Shown in pieces: positions 19,901 through 28,585 of a stretch of DNA of 64,000 nucleotides. The position numbers and the translations under genes are program-made. The DNA comes from Thermophagus xiamenensis. GTDB taxonomy: Bacteria; Bacteroidota; Bacteroidia; Bacteroidales; Marinilabiliaceae. Positions within the stretch are counted from its first letter, which is position 1. Every line of letters begins with the position of its first letter. The notes beneath the pieces were generated by a model. It was not told where the DNA came from. It worked only from the letters and a program-made list of their open reading frames with translations, and did not search any database. The stretch spans positions 100,576-164,575 of the forward strand of contig NZ_FONA01000010.1 in assembly GCF_900112795.1 (NCBI RefSeq), written 5' to 3'.

Positions 19901-20429
19901 TGCTTTTTTTATTCGTGAAATACCGGAAAAACACAATACGGTTGAAGCACAGGTTATTTGCCGTGTGTTGGGTGAATTGATGAAAATCCACCGGCTTCAA
20001 AGTTCGCAGGAAGTTATTGATAAAGTTGGAATTATAACGCCCTATCGAAATCAGATTGCAGGCATCCGTGAAGAGATGGAAGCTTGTGGCTTCGATTTTT
20101 TCGATGCTATCCAAATAGATACGGTTGAACGTTATCAGGGTAGTCAAAAAGATTTTATTTTGATTTCATTATGTATGAATAGCCCGTCGCAGTTAGATTT
20201 TATGGCTCAAAGCAGGGTGGTGTTTCATGAAAGTAACGGGAAAGAGGTTAAACACGTAATGGTTGACCGAAAATTGAATGTTATGCTTACCCGCGCACGA
20301 AAACAAATCATTATCACCGGGAATGAAGCGGTTTTGCGATACGATGAGATTTATGGACAGTTAATTGAGTTTATACGTGAGAAAGGTGGTTATTATAAGG
20401 AAGGGGCCGCCGCCATTTTGGAAAATTGA
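16950..20429 (+). CDS. Dna2-like protein: PD-(D/E)XK nuclease fused to SF1 helicase
   Basis: This 1159-residue protein has three parts. The N-terminal ~300 residues have no recognised domain. A RecB/Dna2-type nuclease motif set follows: GRMD with Asp356, then IELKSG with Glu374 and Lys376, then a QVRMY helix. The C-terminal UPF1/Dna2-class SF1 helicase has Walker A GPPGTGKT at 729-736, Walker B DEAS at 846-849, GDERQLPAV, TVERYQGSQKD and LNVMLTRARKQ. I did not see the cysteine set of the eukaryotic Dna2 iron-sulfur cluster. The likely role is processing of DNA flaps or ends, or defence. I use the ATG at 16950; a GTG at 16941 adds three residues. Confidence 0.88.
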   Translation: MTDVARRFFDELIAIDENDALALNEKIQRLRASLEQCCRLLSREDGITFSNFFGRLNYVCNKMSVGEARKKRLHAFRIFSNKVIKEHYRPGKKEYLRELKVVAEAYGYFFSTEVPVDVRKLFEGKEIAETEKKKYHINREGFRGILLQKNEAKKELLVQPDGGDASPIVVLYDVQDQNRELTPSVELMQPGQQLQLLQTHRNEDGTVVPGLIVLEPDYLVDVTAIARCFQNIRGKKIRAFELYFVDRFEPRRLNKAIHKGNVANMFFDELVNEQPNEKKDYDKVLKASFLTFPLPYTSLSDIDKAYFEELKEQYANIRRVVDEEFVKGDYRPVSRTKSNLEVSLMSPELGLQGRMDLFDESPSQNHHYLAKIIELKSGSLRFSYNNPSAVAEDHSAQVRMYNMMAQRVLGYPPQKIFNAVLYSSSSEWGQALRYVEHFKSIEREIINVRNQIVAWEYRMASDKSPYHFFESFFQSLDAGKYGLNPGDRKFSWFTSKFLDTKKVILEQISDLERQYYFAFSSFISREKILSKVGDGEYSKGLSALWNKTDLTDEDRFNELRHLKIKINHANRPEASITLSRPDDKKSRFVNFRRGDICVLYPHNSERLLATQHRVMKCTIQQITNEEVTVRLRQKQSSLEYFQTYEYWGLEHDSLDNNFEQMQSGLHEFLKLPSNRRALLLGLREPRSFNLPEKEFVAPSENHFLEASRREQNRVLSAAWNAGDYFLLVGPPGTGKTNLFLQRLVKELVQCTALNILLVSYTNRAVDEMCSSVRGIVNDEIIRIGSSLGCDPKHEDLLLDRKIKGVETRLQIRRLIEKTRLYVGTLSSVLGKQELFELKKFDIAIVDEASQILEPNILPLLSRVDRFVLIGDERQLPAVVAQSPNESKVDDVHLHEIGLFDRRNSYFERLLWICRKNGWHHAWGELTFQGRMHPELAQFSNRFFYGNKLKPAGLPHQKEPLISDYSDGGPFSQWLQRHRMIFIPSAFFIREIPEKHNTVEAQVICRVLGELMKIHRLQSSQEVIDKVGIITPYRNQIAGIREEMEACGFDFFDAIQIDTVERYQGSQKDFILISLCMNSPSQLDFMAQSRVVFHESNGKEVKHVMVDRKLNVMLTRARKQIIITGNEAVLRYDEIYGQLIEFIREKGGYYKEGAAAILEN

Positions 20430-20815
20430 TGGTTTTGAGAAAAGATTAGCATCCATCAATTTTTTCTTTGTACTTCCTTTTGTGTAGAAACTTACAATTG
20501 CAGTAACTACTGCATCTCATTCTTAAATTGTTCTGTAATTTATTGGTATTAAATTATTAAAATAAATGAATTAGAGTAGTATATGGTTAGTGATTAGCTA
20601 TTAGTGGTTAGTCCTTAGTCATTAGTTAATCAACACTAGTCACTAATGACTGTTAACAATTTACTATTGACTAATCACTAATGACTATTGACTTCTTCTA
20701 CCTTCTGCCTGTACACTTCTGCCTAAATATTTTAAAATAGATATCCTGACTGAATAGAGAGGAATAAGGATAATAAAAAGAATATCAGTGTGTTTTAATT
20801 TCGGATAAATTTGTC
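20430..20815. repeat. Intergenic region with two-orientation heptamer array
   Basis: After ~140 bases of AT-rich DNA, about 20575-20695 contains heptamers first as TTAGTGA/TTAGTCA and then, on the same strand, as ACTAATG/ACTAATC. The two halves can fold on each other. No gene is seen. Confidence 0.75.
20788..20813 (+). promoter_or_regulatory. Candidate Bacteroidetes promoter of the Cys-rich peptide
   Basis: TAAATTTG at 20806-20813 matches the -7 consensus TAnnTTTG and lies 63 bases before the chosen start codon. The -33 side (around GTGTGTTTT) is only weakly TTG-like. Confidence 0.4.
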
Positions 20816-20875
20816 TTGTATATTTCGGTTTTTATTCTTTTCTTTGCAGATACAGAAACAAAAAAATGGTTAAAT

Positions 20876-21031
20876 ATGGGACAACACAGCGAACAAAGCA
20901 CATCACAAGGGTATAGTTACGTAGTAAATTCACACGAACATCAATGTGGATGTGGCGGAAATTGTGGCTGCAAAAATGATGAAGGACATGAACATGAGTG
21001 CAGCTGTGGCGGAAATTGCGATTGCCATTAA
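20876..21031 (+). CDS. Small Cys/His-rich peptide with twin CxCGGNCxC motifs
   Basis: The predicted 51-residue peptide has a short Ser/Gln-rich start, then CGCGGNCGC and CSCGGNCDC, each preceded by a His/Glu-rich linker (HEHQ, HEHE). Eight cysteines and several histidines suggest zinc, copper or iron-sulfur coordination, as in metallothionein-like proteins. I do not recognise a named family. I chose the ATG at 20876 (MGQHSEQ); an upstream TTG at 20816 keeps the frame open but adds a hydrophobic stretch that lies over the likely promoter. A candidate promoter precedes the gene and a terminator follows it, supporting a real gene. Confidence 0.7.
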   Translation: MGQHSEQSTSQGYSYVVNSHEHQCGCGGNCGCKNDEGHEHECSCGGNCDCH

Positions 21032-21089
21032 CGCAATTAATAATCTTTTCTTTGGGTTTTTGAAGGAAGTGAAGTTGCCTGAAGAGAGA

Positions 21090-21124
21090 AACCCCGACGG
21101 GAAAGGTCCTGTTCGGGGTTTTGA
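21090..21124. terminator. Terminator between the Cys-rich peptide and galM
   Basis: AAACCCCGA (90-98) pairs with TCGGGGTTT (114-122), a 9-bp stem, followed on the plus strand by TTTTGATTT. It lies between convergent genes and may serve both, but the T-run favours the plus strand. Confidence 0.7.
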
Positions 21125-21135
21125 TTTAATTTCAC

Positions 21136-22245
21136 CTATTTATTCACACCAAAGACCATGACCGTTTTTGTGTTGTATGTTTCACCAGGATTGAGAATGG
21201 TGGAAGGGAAATTATCATGGTTTGGGGAATCGGGAAAATGCTGCGTTTCCAGGCAAAGAGCCGAGTACTGTTCAAAGACGAAATTGCCGGAACGAATGGA
21301 TCCATCAAGGAAATTTCCGGAATAGAACTGTAATCCAGGTTCCTGAGTATAAATTTCCATGGTACGTCCTGTTTGTGGATCTTCCAGTCGGGCTGCAAAC
21401 TTCAAACCTTCTTTGCTGCTTTCGTTTAACACAAAATTGTGATCATATCCTCCCGGAACCTGATCGATACGTGCACCTATTTCATAAGGTTTGGTGAAGT
21501 CGAAAGGAGTTCCATGTACAGGAGCAATTTCGCCGGTAGGAATCAATGTAGAATCGACAGGGGTATAATGGTCGGCATTAATTGTCAGAATATGATCCAG
21601 AATGAGGCCTTCAGCACCCAGATTATAAAAGGCATGGTTGGTAAGATTTACCGGAGTAGGCTTGTCGGTGGTAGCAGTGTACTCAATAAACAGACTGTCG
21701 CCTTTCAGTGTGTAAATAACCGTAACTTCCAGGTTTCCGGGATAACCTTCTTCACCATCCCTGCTAAAATAACTGAGCTTTAGGGCCGGTGCTTGGGGAT
21801 TGTTAATGGGTTGGGCTTTCCAAAGTTTCTGATCAAAACCGTTGGTACCACCATGAAGGTGATTAACACCGTCATTTATTGATAGCTGATAGGTGCTGTC
21901 ATTAAGGGTAAATTGTCCTTTGTCTATGCGATTGCCATAGCGACCAATTAATGCTCCGAAGAAATTACGACCTCTTAAATAGGGTTCAATGGAATCAAAA
22001 CCTAAGACCACATTTTTTTTGATGCCGTTTTTGTCGGGTGCATTAATGGCCGTTATGATTCCACCGAAATTGGAAATTTTTACTTCGAGACCTGTAGTAC
22101 TGGTAAGTTTAAATAAATCGACAGGTTCTCCGTTGGGGAGTTTGCCCCAGCTTTGCTGTTCAATGCCCGATTGTGTCGGAGCTTGACAACTAAAGATGCC
22201 AAGCGTGAGAATCCAGGTAATGGAAAAAAGAAGATAGTGCTTCAT
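21136..22245 (-). CDS. galM: Aldose 1-epimerase, lipoprotein
   Basis: This enzyme interconverts the alpha and beta anomers of aldoses such as galactose or arabinose. A lipoprotein signal ends LGIFSC, so it is probably anchored in the envelope. The galactose-mutarotase signatures are NHLHGGTNGFD with the first His, NHAFYNLGAE with the catalytic His, and CLETQHFPDSPNH with the catalytic Glu. The 369-residue length includes the leader and is normal. It lies downstream of and on the same strand as the GH43 gene, suggesting co-expression to speed sugar uptake. Confidence 0.95.
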   Translation of the reverse strand: MKHYLLFSITWILTLGIFSCQAPTQSGIEQQSWGKLPNGEPVDLFKLTSTTGLEVKISNFGGIITAINAPDKNGIKKNVVLGFDSIEPYLRGRNFFGALIGRYGNRIDKGQFTLNDSTYQLSINDGVNHLHGGTNGFDQKLWKAQPINNPQAPALKLSYFSRDGEEGYPGNLEVTVIYTLKGDSLFIEYTATTDKPTPVNLTNHAFYNLGAEGLILDHILTINADHYTPVDSTLIPTGEIAPVHGTPFDFTKPYEIGARIDQVPGGYDHNFVLNESSKEGLKFAARLEDPQTGRTMEIYTQEPGLQFYSGNFLDGSIRSGNFVFEQYSALCLETQHFPDSPNHDNFPSTILNPGETYNTKTVMVFGVNK

Positions 22246-22355
22246 AATGTTAAAAATTTATAGTAATTAAAATGAAACAATACTATTAGAAACAAACTAC
22301 TTAGCTTGTATGAACAAAGAATGCCAATTATGAGTAAATTTTACTTTTCAAAGCA

Positions 22356-23843
22356 CTAATTTATCTTTTTTCCCCAAAAAGAGAACCCATTTTCAGAAAT
22401 TCCTGAAAAAAGAATGGTAGTTTTTTTATTTTCCCAATCCCACCCACGGAAAATGGCATGAGGATAGTTGTTGATATAAAGGATATTATTTTTAATTCGC
22501 CACGATTTGTATAAGTGTGAGGTAGTAGAGCCATTAGTCAGAAATTTAACTGTATCGGCCAGGTTAAAAGCCTTAGGGGTGTATCTCCATCCTCCGGGCG
22601 GAATTTGCCCCTGCCATAGGTCTGATATAGGAGCTCTTTCATCAAGTTGAATAATTTCCCATTGTCCAGGGATTTCGCGGCTTGATATTTTTTTTAGATC
22701 CGTACCGGCATATCGTTGGGGTGATACTACCGGCCAACCATCAGGAAGCCAAAATATTTCCCGGACATGTAAAAGCATCATCAAATTGGAGGGTGCCAAC
22801 CTTCCCTGGTGAACCATATAAAATTTTCCGTTATCGTTAAGAATGCCGCAGTGTCCGTTGCCCGACCAACCAGGATGATTGCCAAATCGGTAGCTATGTG
22901 TCAAAACTGGAAAATTATCGGTAGTATCACTTAAATTTTTTCCAAAGTAATCGAAATAGGGTCCCTGAGGCTGGTCTGCCCGACCAACTCGAACATTGTA
23001 ATAAGTGAACAAAGCGTCATAAGAAACAAAGAGGTAATATTTCTCATTTTTCGGATTATATATTACTTCAGGAGCCTCAAGGTTGTGCGTTTTTAGATTT
23101 GCTCTCGAAGCAACCAGATGTCCTTTATCTCCTTCATGTTTGATGAATCCGGTTTGTGGATCCAGCTCTACACAATATAGGCCTCCAAAAAAGGAGCCAT
23201 AATGCATCCACATTCTACCATTTTTGGCATCGGTAACTACAGAAGGATCGATGGCATTCATCTTGTCATTAGGTGTGGTTTTAATCACACATCCCTTGTG
23301 TTTCCATGGTCCCAGTGGATGAGGTGCCGTTGCCAATCCAATATAGGATGAATTGGTTCCAAACGCAGATACGGAATAATACATTCTGAATTCATTACCT
23401 ACCTTTTTGACATGAGGTGCCCAAATGTTCGTGGCCCCTTCACCCTTATTGTGTTTACGGACATGGATTACCGCCTCTTGGGGAATTTCCGGAAGTGCCC
23501 AACCCTCAAAATTCCAATTTATCAGGTCATGGGAGCTTCTCATTTGGATATTTCCCGGACGGATAGTATCATCATTGAATTTAATTCCGCGAGGTCGGTA
23601 GATGGCATCGGTTGAATATAAATAATAAGTGTTGTTATGTTTGATTATTGAAGGATCGTGCACATTGTAAGGACCCCATTTATGTCGATTACTGAGGGAA
23701 GTATATGAAGAATAATCATCTTCATATGGGTTATTGCCTACGGTAGGGAAAGGATTATTTTTTTTAATGTTTGAAGAACAGCCTGCAATTACGAAAATAA
23801 AAATAACTACTGTAACAGACGAAAAAAATGAAGTTAATCTCAT
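22356..23843 (-). CDS. GH43 arabinanase/arabinosidase-like lipoprotein
   Basis: A lipoprotein signal (IAGCSS) precedes a five-bladed GH43 propeller and a C-terminal lipocalin-like extension, 495 residues in all. The catalytic base region is VHDPSIIKHNNTYYLYSTD. AIDPSVV and the LEAPEVIYN stretch are typical, and GWSGNGHCGIL with MVHQGR resembles the endo-1,5-alpha-L-arabinanase subfamilies. The probable role is cleavage of the alpha-1,5-arabinan backbone at the cell surface. It is divergent from the hybrid sensor gene, and paired direct repeats lie between them. Confidence 0.88.
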   Translation of the reverse strand: MRLTSFFSSVTVVIFIFVIAGCSSNIKKNNPFPTVGNNPYEDDYSSYTSLSNRHKWGPYNVHDPSIIKHNNTYYLYSTDAIYRPRGIKFNDDTIRPGNIQMRSSHDLINWNFEGWALPEIPQEAVIHVRKHNKGEGATNIWAPHVKKVGNEFRMYYSVSAFGTNSSYIGLATAPHPLGPWKHKGCVIKTTPNDKMNAIDPSVVTDAKNGRMWMHYGSFFGGLYCVELDPQTGFIKHEGDKGHLVASRANLKTHNLEAPEVIYNPKNEKYYLFVSYDALFTYYNVRVGRADQPQGPYFDYFGKNLSDTTDNFPVLTHSYRFGNHPGWSGNGHCGILNDNGKFYMVHQGRLAPSNLMMLLHVREIFWLPDGWPVVSPQRYAGTDLKKISSREIPGQWEIIQLDERAPISDLWQGQIPPGGWRYTPKAFNLADTVKFLTNGSTTSHLYKSWRIKNNILYINNYPHAIFRGWDWENKKTTILFSGISENGFSFWGKKIN

Positions 23844-24211
23844 TTGTGTAAAATTTGGGGGTTATGTAAATTAATGAGTTTTTGAAAGAAATTCATTCCC
23901 TGCTGAAAACATCCTCCAACCGTGTGGTATATTACTTTTGGGTCTGTAATCTGCGAATTTTATCAATGACAAAACAATAGGATTCATTTGATCGATGGGG
24001 ATAATTGAAAAATTTAAAGTCAAATGTATTGTATCCATTTGTATATATAGCGGACAATTGTTTTCAAAAGGAAGACAATTGTTGAATTAAAAGGAGAATT
24101 CTCTTAAAAATGGATCAGATTTGTTTTCTTTGTATATAAAGAACTAAGAGTGATTTTTACTTTTTTTACATAAATAAAGAAGTTTGTGGAATTAGCAGTG
24201 TTTTTAGGGTA
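23844..24211. promoter_or_regulatory. Divergent control region with twin GACAATTGTT sites
   Basis: This 368-base region separates GH43 (minus) from the hybrid sensor (plus). GACAATTGTT occurs at 24053-24062 and again at 24074-24083, same orientation, 21 bases start to start. Each holds the palindrome ACAATTGT. This layout suits a dimeric AraC-type output domain reading two helical turns. The assignment to the adjacent sensor is inference. Confidence 0.45.
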
Positions 24212-27200
24212 ATGAATTTTCGGGTGAGAAACATATTAAGAATTGTCTTACTATGGACAGGCGTCCTGTTCTGTGGGAATGAAAATGTAGCGCAGAATGT
24301 CCGAAATAGTTTTTTCCCTTATCACGTCAATTATATTACCAACGATGACGGACTTCCCCAAAATACTGTTAATGATATTTTGATTGATCCTTATGGATTT
24401 ATATGGTTTGGAACAGGAAACGGATTGGCTCGTTACGATGGTTATTCGTTTCAAATATATGGGAAGGATCAACTGCCTTCAAATTTAATCAAATCTTTGG
24501 ATGCTACTTCTGATGGCTGTTTGTGGGTTGGGACCAATAAGGGGTTGGCGTGTGTGAATTTGGTTTCCGATAGTGTGTCCGTATTTTCTTTGGCCGCCAA
24601 TTCTTTTGAAGTTGGAATAAACGATATACTGGTTGATTCGGCAGATAATGTTTGGATCGGGACTTTGTCGGATGGCTTGTATCAATTGAAAAAAGAAAAT
24701 GGCAAATATAACGTATATCATTACAGTGTTTTGGTAAATAAGGTTCAAAATCCTTCCATTAATGCCTTGGAGATGATTGATCAAAATATCCTTTTGGGAG
24801 GAACCAGTCAGGGACTTTTTACTATTGACATAGAGAGTGGTATTTCTGTTAGAAATGATTGGTTATCAATTGACTATCCAGGTGTTGTGATGGATGTAAG
24901 ATCCTTATATTACAACAAGTCGGAAGGAGAATTATGGATCGGGACATTTTTCGGATTAATGAAATTTGATTTGCAGAATCGATCGGGACAATGGTATTTT
25001 CCCAATAATGAAAATGAACAATCCTTGGTTCACGGTACTGTTAATGATATTGTTAGTGATCAGTTTGGCACCATTTACATTGGAACTTTGGGAGGTTTGG
25101 AAATCTATGATCCAAACAGAAATGGGTTTATTCATTTTCCGCAGACAGGACCGGAGGATTTTAAATTAAATAACAGTTTTGTCAAAAGCCTTTTGGCTGA
25201 TGACAAAGGAAATATATGGATAGGCACCGAAAAGGGGGGAGTCAATCATTTTAATCTGTTCCAAAAATCTTTTTATTTTTTTACTCATGATGTTGAAAAT
25301 GAAAATTCATTATCTGAAGGCCCTGTTAATTCCATATTACTGGATGATGAGCATTTGTGGGTGGGAACCGCCGGAGGCGGGTTAACGCGTATCAATCGTG
25401 AAAGCAATAGATTCACACATTTTCGATACGATCCCGAAGATCCAACCAGTTTATCCAGCAATTTTGTTTCGGCATTGGTGAAAGATGATCGTGGTCAGTT
25501 GTGGGTGGGCACCTGGGGGGCCGGTATAAATAAGATGCGTCGTGATGGCAGTTTTAAGAGGTTTATTTCTGAAGACGGGGAGGATCAGGCACCACAATAT
25601 AATGTTTTTGTTTCCTCATTTTGGTATGATAAAAGGGGATTTTTGCTTGTGGGAACAGAGGGTCAACTGGCTGTTGTGGATTTAAGCGGCGAGAAGATAG
25701 TAGTTCTTGACAGTGGACCTTTGGCCAACATTACAGAAGTGGGCTGTTTGTTAAAGGATCGGAGCGACCATTACTGGATCGGGACCAGAAATGGTTTATT
25801 TCGTTTTCCTGCGTCAATGATAGAATCCACAGGAGTTATCACGGCCCGCGATAACATGGTTCAGGCATTTTATAGTAATCAGGAAAGAGATTCGTTGGGT
25901 TCTCTAGCCGGCGATTATGTTATCAGTCTGTATGAAGACAGTGAAGGAAACGTATGGGCAGGAACATACAGTGATGGGGTTTCCTGCATACAGAAAACAA
26001 AATCCGGAGAGTGGCAATTTACCAATTACAATACGGATAAGGGGTTGTGCAATAATGTGGTTTATGGGATTTTGGAAGATCAGAATGGTTCTATCTGGAT
26101 GAGCACAGATCATGGATTATCCCGGTTCGATAAAGAAAGCAAAACCTTTTTTAATTATTATAGGGAAGATGGTTTGCTGAGCAATCAGTTTTATTGGTCG
26201 GCAGCCTGTAGGTCGAAGGAGGGGTATCTCTATTTCGGAAATATTAATGGGCTAAATTATTTTAATCCAAGGGGTTTTCCGGATTATCCTTTTCAACCCA
26301 AAGTATTTATTTCTGGCCTGCGTATCTTTAATAAGCTGGTCAAAACGGGTGAAGTACGACATAACAAAACGGTTATTGAAAAGAATATATATCATACCGA
26401 TTTGGTTTCACTCAGTTACCGGGATAATGTGATCACATTTGAGTTTACAGCCTTGGATTATTTTCATCCCCAGAAAATTAAATACGCCTATAAACTTGAA
26501 GGCGTGGATAAACAATGGGTTGAAGTGGGGAGTCATCAACGTTTTGCCAATTACATCAATCTTGGTGGAGGCACTTATCATTTCCGGGTAAAGGCTACCA
26601 ATAGTGACGGAGAATGGAACAGCCCGGAAAAAGTGATTACCCTAATAGTTAGACCCCCATTTTGGCAAACTTTATGGTTTAAACTTCTGCTATTGTTAAG
26701 TATCGTTATACTTTCGGTTGTCTATTCGCGTCACCATACGCGGCGATTGAGAATACAAAAGCGCACGCTGGAAAATATGGTTAAGGAACGAACCAGGCAG
26801 ATTGAGCATCAAAAGGATCAGTTGAGCATCCAGGCTCAGGAATTGGCCAAAAGTAATAAAATACTGGAACATCGTCAGAAACTTATTGAAGGACAGAAAA
26901 ACGAGCTGGAAGCTAAGAATCGTCAGATCCTCGAACAACGCGACCGCCTAATAGAATTAAATAAAAAGGTAAAAGCCATAAATCAGTCCCGGCTTCGCTT
27001 TTTTACCAATGTCTCGCATGAATTCCGGACTCCTTTAACATTAATTCTTGCGGCTTTAGAAAAATTAATGGAAGATTCTTCATTGCCCGAAGCGGCACAT
27101 CGTTCATTAAAGACCATCGAAAAGAATTCACGTCGATTGCTAGTACTTATCAATCAAATTTTGACATTTAGAAAGATAGAATCCGAAAAATTGGCGGTAA

Positions 27201-28585
27201 AGGTGGCTAGAGGAAATTTATCCGCGTTTCTTAATGAAATATATCATGCTTTCGACGGCCTGGCATTGGATCATAATATCAAGTATATTTCGCATATAGA
27301 AATTCCTACAGAAGAATACTTTTGGTATGATGGAGAAAAGTTGGAGAACATTATATATAATCTGTTATCCAATGCGTTTAAATTTACTCCAACCGGTGGG
27401 GAGGTTTTGTTTAATGCCCGGCTGGAGCAGGAAAATGATGTTTCCATATTAAGGATAATTATTTCCGATTCGGGCCCCGGCATCCCAACCACTGAATTTA
27501 ATAAAATATTTGAACGTTTTTACAGAGGTCAAGATTCGGCGCCAATAGCTAAAGGAAGTGGTATCGGTCTTGCTTTAACAAAAGAGCTGACAGAGGTATT
27601 ACACGGCCAAATTTGGGTTGAAAATCGATCGGAGGGGGGCGCCTCTTTCGTAGTAAAATTACCTTGCGATTATCAGAGTTTTTCTGATGCTGAAAAAGAA
27701 GAAGGAGGTCCAGTTCCGGTTTTGTCGGACGAATTACTTGAAAAAGTTAGGGTGATAAGAGATGAAATGTCTGGCAAAAATGATTATGAAAAGGTTGAAG
27801 AAAGTCTTGAAGGGAATGAATCGGCTATTTTGGTGGTGGAAGACGATCGTGAACTAGGCGCGCTAATTAAAGATGCTTTATCTTCTTCTTACCGTGTGTT
27901 GGAAGCTTTTAATGGGAAGGAAGCCTATGAACTGGCAAAGAATTATTCTGTTGATCTGATTGTTAGTGATATAATGATGCCTGTTATGGACGGAATTGAA
28001 TTGTGTCACCAGATAAAAAATAACTTATATACCAGTCATATACCGATCATTTTGCTTTCAGCAAGGGCATTAATTGAACATCAGCTGGAGGGATTACAAA
28101 GTGGAGCTGATGATTATATCTCCAAGCCATTTAGTATGAAGCTTTTGAAAGCGAGAGTGGACAACCTTATTGAGAATCGAAAAAAATTGCGTTTACTTTT
28201 TGATAAAAAGAACCCACAAGCACAAATTGAAGCTAGCTCATTTTCTCCCATTGATCAACAATTTTTAGAAAGAGCATATAAAATTATGGAAGAAAATTAT
28301 ACCAAAGCCGACTTTAAAGTTGAAACTTTTGCCAGTTTGATGTTTGTGTCAAGAAGTTTACTATATAAAAAACTTAAAGCTTTGGCAGGCCTTTCCCCAA
28401 ACGATTTTATCACTGTCTTTCGCTTAAAGAAATCACTGGATTATCTGAGTAATGGACTGGCTTCAGTTAATGAAGTGGCTTACAAAATTGGATTTAACGA
28501 TCCAAAATATTTCAGTCGGGTATTTAAAAAGTTTTATCATGAAACCCCAAGTGAGTACATTAAAAGGAAGAATACTTCAGTCTGA
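24212..28585 (+). CDS. Hybrid two-component sensor-regulator (HTCS) 1
   Basis: A single 1457-residue protein carries the whole signalling chain. After an N-terminal signal segment come two periplasmic seven-bladed propellers with many WIGT-type repeats, then a Y_Y_Y domain and one membrane segment near residues 820-840. A coiled coil rich in Gln/Glu follows, then the histidine kinase with His936 in SHEFRTPLT and an ATPase domain (NLLSNAFKF, GSGIGLAL). A receiver domain has Asp1253 in SDIMMP, and the protein ends in an AraC-type HTH. HTCS proteins activate glycan-utilization loci on binding oligosaccharides. Here arabinan fragments are the likely signal, from its divergent GH43 partner and the ara operon downstream. 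Confidence 0.95.
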   Translation: MNFRVRNILRIVLLWTGVLFCGNENVAQNVRNSFFPYHVNYITNDDGLPQNTVNDILIDPYGFIWFGTGNGLARYDGYSFQIYGKDQLPSNLIKSLDATSDGCLWVGTNKGLACVNLVSDSVSVFSLAANSFEVGINDILVDSADNVWIGTLSDGLYQLKKENGKYNVYHYSVLVNKVQNPSINALEMIDQNILLGGTSQGLFTIDIESGISVRNDWLSIDYPGVVMDVRSLYYNKSEGELWIGTFFGLMKFDLQNRSGQWYFPNNENEQSLVHGTVNDIVSDQFGTIYIGTLGGLEIYDPNRNGFIHFPQTGPEDFKLNNSFVKSLLADDKGNIWIGTEKGGVNHFNLFQKSFYFFTHDVENENSLSEGPVNSILLDDEHLWVGTAGGGLTRINRESNRFTHFRYDPEDPTSLSSNFVSALVKDDRGQLWVGTWGAGINKMRRDGSFKRFISEDGEDQAPQYNVFVSSFWYDKRGFLLVGTEGQLAVVDLSGEKIVVLDSGPLANITEVGCLLKDRSDHYWIGTRNGLFRFPASMIESTGVITARDNMVQAFYSNQERDSLGSLAGDYVISLYEDSEGNVWAGTYSDGVSCIQKTKSGEWQFTNYNTDKGLCNNVVYGILEDQNGSIWMSTDHGLSRFDKESKTFFNYYREDGLLSNQFYWSAACRSKEGYLYFGNINGLNYFNPRGFPDYPFQPKVFISGLRIFNKLVKTGEVRHNKTVIEKNIYHTDLVSLSYRDNVITFEFTALDYFHPQKIKYAYKLEGVDKQWVEVGSHQRFANYINLGGGTYHFRVKATNSDGEWNSPEKVITLIVRPPFWQTLWFKLLLLLSIVILSVVYSRHHTRRLRIQKRTLENMVKERTRQIEHQKDQLSIQAQELAKSNKILEHRQKLIEGQKNELEAKNRQILEQRDRLIELNKKVKAINQSRLRFFTNVSHEFRTPLTLILAALEKLMEDSSLPEAAHRSLKTIEKNSRRLLVLINQILTFRKIESEKLAVKVARGNLSAFLNEIYHAFDGLALDHNIKYISHIEIPTEEYFWYDGEKLENIIYNLLSNAFKFTPTGGEVLFNARLEQENDVSILRIIISDSGPGIPTTEFNKIFERFYRGQDSAPIAKGSGIGLALTKELTEVLHGQIWVENRSEGGASFVVKLPCDYQSFSDAEKEEGGPVPVLSDELLEKVRVIRDEMSGKNDYEKVEESLEGNESAILVVEDDRELGALIKDALSSSYRVLEAFNGKEAYELAKNYSVDLIVSDIMMPVMDGIELCHQIKNNLYTSHIPIILLSARALIEHQLEGLQSGADDYISKPFSMKLLKARVDNLIENRKKLRLLFDKKNPQAQIEASSFSPIDQQFLERAYKIMEENYTKADFKVETFASLMFVSRSLLYKKLKALAGLSPNDFITVFRLKKSLDYLSNGLASVNEVAYKIGFNDPKYFSRVFKKFYHETPSEYIKRKNTSV

